From: an uncultured Pirellulaceae bacterium
GTDB taxonomy: Bacteria > Planctomycetota > Planctomycetia > Pirellulales > Pirellulaceae
Direction of reading: 5' to 3'
DNA: 64,000 nt
Assembly (NCBI GenBank): GCA_938083195.1
Contig: CALKCK010000050.1
Coordinates: 1 to 64,000 of the forward strand
Both the position numbers and the translations under genes were made by a program. Shown piece by piece: positions 62,508-64,000 of the stretch; position 1 is the first letter of the stretch, and each line of letters opens with the position of its first letter. The notes under the pieces were generated by a model. The model was not told where the DNA came from and searched no databases. It was given only the letters and a program-made list of their open reading frames with translations.

Positions 62508-63311
62508 TCAACTATCACTTGAGTCTTGTTGATCCGCGTTGCGTTGTTCAATTTCAAGCCGTCGATTTCGAAGGACCCGCTCGAACGCTTTCTTCATTTT
62601 ATCGCCACTGAATGTAAATGAATGATTGTTGAATTCAACGCGATTCTCATGAAGGATTGTGAAGGGCTGATTGACCAATCGGACGTTCATTTCAATATGT
62701 GCACCGTCTGGATGATACCGACCGATCTCTCCCTCCTTGACAGTTCCTCTCCACTCAATCACCTCAACACTCGCATTTGCACCCGAGGAATCCAACGTGA
62801 ACTGTGCATCGCCCTCGAGGTCTGGCGAGTCAAGCCGAGCAGTCAATTCGATTCGTTTGGTTTCTTCGTCAAAGCCATTTTTGTATGTGAACATTGTCGT
62901 CACGTCGAAACAAAACGCTCCAATTCGACGACTAGCAAATAAATAGCGAATGTTTCGCCAATTCTCTTTTGCGAACGCGTCGAATTCGCTTTGCGTTCCA
63001 AGAGTAATAAATGTTCGATTCGGACCCGCTTCATGATTGGCTCGCCGGAAACGCAACAGCCCACTCTTTAGTTGTAAATAAATTGAGTTAGCCGTCCCTA
63101 ACAACGTCTCCATGGATTCCATCCATACTGGAGCTACATCACCATTGCCGACCGCGGAACGAAGTTCAATTGGAGCCTGGGTAGGATCGAGCCGGATTTG
63201 ATCTTTTTGGCTCTCTTTCATACTGGATTTTATCCGAGCGAATGCCCAAGAATTATCTGACTCTGGAAAATCGATCCTTCCAGATTCAAAAGCGTATCCA
63301 ATAAGTTTCAT
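62508..63311 (-). CDS. Protein of unknown function
   Basis: A 267-residue protein without signal peptide or membrane segment, so probably cytoplasmic. I do not recognise a family. The C-terminal half (about residues 135-235) is beta-rich (KRIELTARLDSPDLEGDAQFTL, IEMNVRLVNQPFTILHENRVEF) and is followed by a charged helix (DKMKKAFERVLRNRRLEIEQR) and a polar tail. The N-terminal part has one tryptophan-bearing helix. ATG 63311 is used; an internal ATG 30 codons in is possible. Solitary between DUF1501 and an enolase-superfamily gene; no clue to function. Confidence 0.65.
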   Translation of the reverse strand: MKLIGYAFESGRIDFPESDNSWAFARIKSSMKESQKDQIRLDPTQAPIELRSAVGNGDVAPVWMESMETLLGTANSIYLQLKSGLLRFRRANHEAGPNRTFITLGTQSEFDAFAKENWRNIRYLFASRRIGAFCFDVTTMFTYKNGFDEETKRIELTARLDSPDLEGDAQFTLDSSGANASVEVIEWRGTVKEGEIGRYHPDGAHIEMNVRLVNQPFTILHENRVEFNNHSFTFSGDKMKKAFERVLRNRRLEIEQRNADQQDSSDS

Positions 63312-63616
63312 GAAATTTCAAACCAAAAATTTATATCGAGCAAGTGATGGCACGCGTCACCTTCTAGGGAATTATACCACAATATTACGCAACCACTCCC
63401 GAAAGTAAATTTATACCCAATCAAATACTATCGAGCTGGCAATCAACGCCATTAGAAACACCGCCTCTTTTGCATCGCGGGTTTTAAATCAGGACGAGAT
63501 TAACTATCCGCCAATGTTTTCAAAAACCGAATTTTACAAGGATTAGGCATTGGTTCCGAGTTCCATCGATAGCTGTCCGGCGCCTAGGTTAGATAACGTA
63601 GATGGGGAAATCCAGT
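63312..63616. other. Intergenic region
   Basis: 305 bases between the unknown protein and the enolase-superfamily gene, both on the minus strand. I see no strong terminator or repeat. Confidence 0.5.
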
Positions 63617-64000
63617 TTAAAAATAATCAACTGGTTGAGGTAATATCCGCTCTATCTCATCAACTCGATAGCCGAATCCAGATCCGGCAATCGTTGATAG
63701 ATCCAAGACTCCATTTCGTCTTTGGTAAATTCCAGGATGGATTTCTTGCTCCGGCAGGGAAGCCTGCGGGTAAAACTGCATACCATTCGATTCCACTCCC
63801 ATGATCGTTCCGGCATGTGCTGCGAGTCTCACATGCGGGATTTGAGCAAGCATTGGATTTGTCAAATCCTGAACCATGAGCGGCATTCCGTTTTCTTTGG
63901 CCCAACAAAGACTTAACAGCGCACCCGTTTGTGTCTTACAGGTTTTGAGAGCAACGCCTGTCCAACCCAACGATTTTCCAAGTCTCACAAAACGCCAATC
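63617..64000 (-). CDS. Enolase-superfamily (mandelate racemase-like) protein, 5' end beyond the window
   Basis: The last 127 codons of a gene that enters from the right edge; the frame is open at 64000, so any internal GTG start near 63988 should be ignored. The sequence fits the C-terminal barrel of mandelate racemase/muconate cycloisomerase proteins: WTGVALKTCKTQTGALLSLC, then CWAKENGMPLMVQDLTNPMLAQI, LAAHAGTIMGVESN and FYPQASLPEQEIHPG. The histidine of AAHAG may be part of the catalytic set. The closing LSTIAGSGFGYRVDEI is a typical end. Substrate cannot be told from this part. Confidence is limited by truncation. Confidence 0.62.
   Translation of the reverse strand, partial: DWRFVRLGKSLGWTGVALKTCKTQTGALLSLCWAKENGMPLMVQDLTNPMLAQIPHVRLAAHAGTIMGVESNGMQFYPQASLPEQEIHPGIYQRRNGVLDLSTIAGSGFGYRVDEIERILPQPVDYF

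Noticed and set aside
63617..63988. Treating the right-edge frame as a complete small gene starting at GTG 63988
   Set aside because: The frame stays open to the window end and matches the C-terminal part of a larger enolase-superfamily protein.
1..64000. CRISPR arrays, prophage, insertion sequences, rRNA and tRNA genes
   Set aside because: No regularly spaced repeats, transposase or integrase genes, terminal inverted repeats or cloverleaf genes were recognised by eye; a tRNAscan or Infernal run was not possible.

Overview
The window looks like a chromosomal segment of a planctomycete, most plausibly a marine member of the Pirellulales. The evidence is the density of families expanded in that phylum: two sulfatases, planctomycete cytochrome-c proteins (DUF1587/1592/1588/1585 and DUF1549/DUF1553 types), a DUF1552 protein, two DUF1501 proteins, DUF1080, Tat-exported Gfo/Idh/MocA, an SHD1-domain protein, fasciclin repeats and a GH99-like hydrolase. 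Several genes show no clear Shine-Dalgarno sequence. I saw no phage, transposon, CRISPR array, rRNA or tRNA gene. GC content was not computed.

Layout. 1-5.0 kb: a minus-strand run of DUF1552 protein, haem-type DUF1592 protein and a sulfatase cut by the window edge. 5.4-10.7 kb: fasciclin protein, stand-alone ABC ATPase, secreted endonuclease/phosphatase-fold enzyme, ASCH protein and an unknown secreted protein. 10.9-15.4 kb: a second sulfatase, zinc-free type B L31, YqgE/AlgH and a PQQ-type beta-propeller. 15.4-20.6 kb: a MerR/B12-fold regulator (CarH-like but apparently without cobalamin ligands) facing a tightly overlapped operon of DUF393, flavin amine oxidase, DUF1365 and a cyclopropane-synthase-like methyltransferase, probably a membrane-lipid modification set. 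21-30.7 kb: wecB, a class V aminotransferase, a free-standing RNA polymerase alpha-CTD protein divergent from pcrA/uvrD, an NhaC-type antiporter, 3-hydroxyanthranilate dioxygenase, a DUF4345 membrane protein and endonuclease IV.

30.7-39 kb: a HEAT-like secreted protein, an orphan GspF, abutting ppk2 and aquaporin genes, an amidase, a HAD phosphatase and a secretin-like secreted protein. 39-43.1 kb: the translation block ffh - rpsP - trmD - rplS, without rimM in its usual slot, preceded and interrupted by unexplained RNA-like secondary structures. 43.4-64 kb: CysQ/IMPase, DUF1080, DUF1501, Gfo/Idh/MocA, an SHD1/propeller protein, an M3 peptidase, a GH99-like enzyme, the 1709-residue DUF1549/DUF1553 protein with its DUF1501 partner, an unknown protein and the 3' end of an enolase-superfamily gene at the right edge.

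The items most worth following up are the free-standing alpha-CTD with its E. coli UP-element contact residues preserved at exact spacing, the apparently B12-blind CarH-like regulator with its lipid operon, the ppk2-aquaporin gene pair, a three-way-junction-like element upstream of ffh, and the structured leader of the rpsP operon. Family assignments rest on reading motifs by eye; no database search was run.
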